DNA of 39,032 nt, from NCBI GenBank assembly GCA_021818505.1, contig JAKADX010000040.1:1-39032 (forward strand). Direction: 5' to 3'. Position numbers and translations under genes: made by a program. Source of the stretch: Pseudomonadota bacterium. Its GTDB lineage: Bacteria > Pseudomonadota > Alphaproteobacteria > Acetobacterales > Acetobacteraceae. The notes below the pieces were generated by a model. The model saw only the letters and a list, made by a program, of their open reading frames with translations. It was not told the DNA's origin and searched no databases. Positions 35,173-39,032 of the stretch are shown here, in pieces. Positions within the stretch are counted from its first letter, which is position 1, and the number at the start of each line of letters is the position of its first letter.

Positions 35173-35931
35173 TCAGGCGGGCAGCAATTCCACCGCGTCG
35201 CCGACCGCGAGCTGTCCGCCCTCGATCACCTCGGCATAGACGCCGCAATCGACATGCCCAAGGGCGTCGCGCAGTTCCGCCACCGGATGCGCGTCGCGCT
35301 CGGCTGTCTCGGGGTTCACTTCGGTCGCGGCGCAGCGGGAGATGCGCTTGACCACGCGCAGGCGCGTGCGCCCGGCCAGCAGGTCGCGCCCGACCCAGCC
35401 GAGTTCGCTCCAGGCCGGGGCGCCGCGCAGGTAGATGTTGGCGCGAAAGCGCAGATGGTGGCGTGGCGCGCCGGCGCGGGCGGCGAGATCGGCCACGCTG
35501 GCGAGATTGATGATGCTGACCACCTTCGCGCTCACGTCGCTGAAGGAGTGACCCGGCACATGGTGAAAACGCGGCACGCCGCGCCCCCCTTCGGCGAGGA
35601 ACACGGCCAGCCAGGCGCCGAGCCGGTCGCGCCCGGCCGGGGTGAGTGGCGACTGGGCGATCGATGAACCGTCCGGCGCGCGGATCAGCAACATCCCCGA
35701 GGGCACGTCGAAGCTGGCGCGCAGCAGGGCGGCGCGGGCATTCGCCATCAGGCACATGAAATGCGTCTTGCGCAGCCAGCGCGGCTGCGCCGGGTCGAAC
35801 GGCGCATCCCCCTGCGCAAGCGCGAAGGCCCTGTCCCAGGGCAAGGTCTCGCCTGACTCGACCGTAACAGACTCCAGAGCTTCGGCGGTCAGGCCCTTCA
35901 CCGGGTAGCGATAGAGATGCTCGATGCGCAT
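35173..35931 (-). CDS. MOSC-domain molybdenum-cofactor protein (YcbX/mARC-like)
   Basis: 252-residue protein with an N-terminal MOSC_N beta-barrel (RIEHLYRYPVKGLTAEALESV) and a MOSC domain. Cys200 in SRCAATEVNPET matches the molybdenum-coordinating cysteine of YcbX/mARC proteins, which reduce N-hydroxylated compounds. FRANIYLRGAPAWSELGWVG and AHVDCGVYAEV-like C-terminal segments agree. ATG 35931 gives the family N-terminus; the frame extends 14 codons further up to 35973, which would overlap the clpB promoter. It is convergent with the MBL gene (4-nt gap) and divergent from clpB. Confidence 0.85.
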   Translation of the reverse strand: MRIEHLYRYPVKGLTAEALESVTVESGETLPWDRAFALAQGDAPFDPAQPRWLRKTHFMCLMANARAALLRASFDVPSGMLLIRAPDGSSIAQSPLTPAGRDRLGAWLAVFLAEGGRGVPRFHHVPGHSFSDVSAKVVSIINLASVADLAARAGAPRHHLRFRANIYLRGAPAWSELGWVGRDLLAGRTRLRVVKRISRCAATEVNPETAERDAHPVAELRDALGHVDCGVYAEVIEGGQLAVGDAVELLPA

Positions 35932-35956
35932 GCGCGAATTGCCCCACCCGGAAGCC

Positions 35957-35985
35957 CTTGAGTCACCGTGCATGATCCCCCATTT
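35957..35985 (+). promoter_or_regulatory. RpoH (sigma-32) heat-shock promoter of clpB
   Basis: CTTGAGT (35957-35963), 14-nt spacer, CCCCATTT (35978-35985). This matches the CTTGAAA-N13/15-CCCCATNT consensus very closely and stands about 75 nt before the clpB start. It predicts heat-induced clpB expression. Confidence 0.8.
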
Positions 35986-36059
35986 CGCTATCCGGGAATA
36001 GGGTGCGCGTCGCCTGGAGTGGGGCGGGCACGCTGGTCGCCTGTGACAGGGACAGAGAT

Positions 36060-38642
<2,583 letters not shown>

Positions 38643-38652
38643 ATTTGTGACG

Positions 38653-38682
38653 GCGGGTGGGGCGTCGCAGCGCCTCGCCCGC
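38653..38682 (+). terminator. Stem-loop after clpB
   Basis: GCGGGTGGGGCG and CGCCTCGCCCGC form a 12-bp RNA stem with two G-U pairs and a 6-nt loop, 10 nt after the clpB stop. No U-run follows. The sequence from here to 38848 holds no gene that I can support. Confidence 0.5.
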
Positions 38683-38848
38683 CGATGGCAAGGCGCGGAG
38701 AGCATGGCAACCCACCAAGCTATGCTATTTGGTAATGGCGCCGGCGACAGACCGCGCGGCCGCCCCTGGGGTAGCTTCGCCGGGGCGAAGGGAAGGATTT
38801 CCCGGATTTCCTCGGTTTTCGGACTGCCGTCGAAGCGCTGTCACGGCG

Positions 38849-38877
38849 TTGACATGGGGGCCGGCCGCGCCTAGATA
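38849..38877 (+). promoter_or_regulatory. Strong promoter, probably of an rRNA operon
   Basis: TTGACA (38849-38854), 17-nt spacer, TAGATA (38872-38877). The -35 hexamer is perfect and the spacing ideal. The leader that follows looks like that of an rrn operon. Start of transcription is expected near 38884. Confidence 0.7.
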
Positions 38878-39032
38878 GCGCCCCACCGACGAACGCCGCC
38901 GAACAGCGGCGCCGCCGGTCCCGGCAGCGGGTTGTTCCTTGACAACTAAATCTGGATGGAAGGGATACGTTGGCGGCGTCTCTATGGCTGTAGCGTGAGC
39001 TATGGTGTTTGGGATGGGCTGGGTTTGGTTTG
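38878..39032 (+). other. Probable rRNA operon leader with boxA-like element
   Basis: After the promoter come a stem CGCCGC/GCGGCG (38894-38911) and TGTTCCTTGACAA (38933-38945), close to the boxA antitermination sequence TGCTCTTTGACAA seen before alphaproteobacterial 16S genes, then GGATACGTTGGCGGCG. No reading frame fits. The 16S gene itself is not reached before the window ends, so the assignment rests on promoter strength and the boxA-like element. Confidence 0.55.

Noticed and set aside
38939-38969. Second rRNA promoter (TTGACA-N19-GATACG)
   Set aside because: Spacing and -10 are poor, and the TTGACAA belongs to a sequence that better matches boxA.

Overview
The window is about 39 kb of GC-rich chromosomal DNA, almost certainly from an alphaproteobacterium. 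The aerobic (CobG/CobN) cobalamin pathway, an RpoH-type clpB promoter, a PcaF-type thiolase and many 4-nt start/stop overlaps fit Rhodospirillales/Acetobacteraceae best. That family-level placement is inference. Three strong promoters share a TTGAC(A/G)-N17/18-TAGA(T/G)(A/G) form. No CRISPR array or prophage is visible.

Left edge (1-593): the start of an IS3-family OrfA runs off the window on the minus strand. It abuts a 5'-truncated GmrSD-type (DUF262/DUF1524) nuclease gene, so a defence gene was broken by an insertion sequence.

Cobalamin island (594-16297): a promoter and a B12 riboswitch lead into a DUF1636 protein, cobW, cobN, cobG, cobH, cobI, cobJ, cobL, cobE and cobM. Most are joined by ATGA or GTGA overlaps. 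cbiD lies inverted after cobM. cobB-cobT-cobS follow, then an inverted alpha-ribazole phosphatase. The kinase/guanylyltransferase cobU lies at the head on the minus strand, apparently with a CTG start. The set covers much of corrin-ring construction and nucleotide-loop assembly. CobA, CobK, CobF, CobQ, CobO, CbiB and the chelatase CobS/CobT subunits are not here; CbiD may replace CobF.

Middle (16342-24721): a pteridine-reductase-like SDR, an AT-rich gap with DnaA-box-like sites, uvrC, an amidase, a small membrane protein, rpsD with a structured leader, a Rhizobium etli-type asparaginase and prfC.

Aromatic operon (24734-29175, minus): benzoate-CoA-ligase-type enzyme, hotdog thioesterase, 3-oxoadipyl-CoA thiolase and a periplasmic binding protein, consistent with uptake and CoA-dependent catabolism of an aromatic acid.

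Right part (29260-39032): a coiled-coil protein with an AT-hook-like motif, a structured non-coding stretch, small secreted and membrane proteins, tRNA-Leu(UAA), a D-2-hydroxyacid dehydrogenase, a class A PBP, an unusual MBL-fold protein, a MOSC protein, and clpB behind an RpoH-type promoter. The window ends in what looks like the promoter and leader of an rRNA operon.

Most of the window is housekeeping and known metabolism. No complete new system is evident. The least explained parts are the 29.2-31.4 kb region, the 17.1-17.4 kb gap and the rpsD leader.
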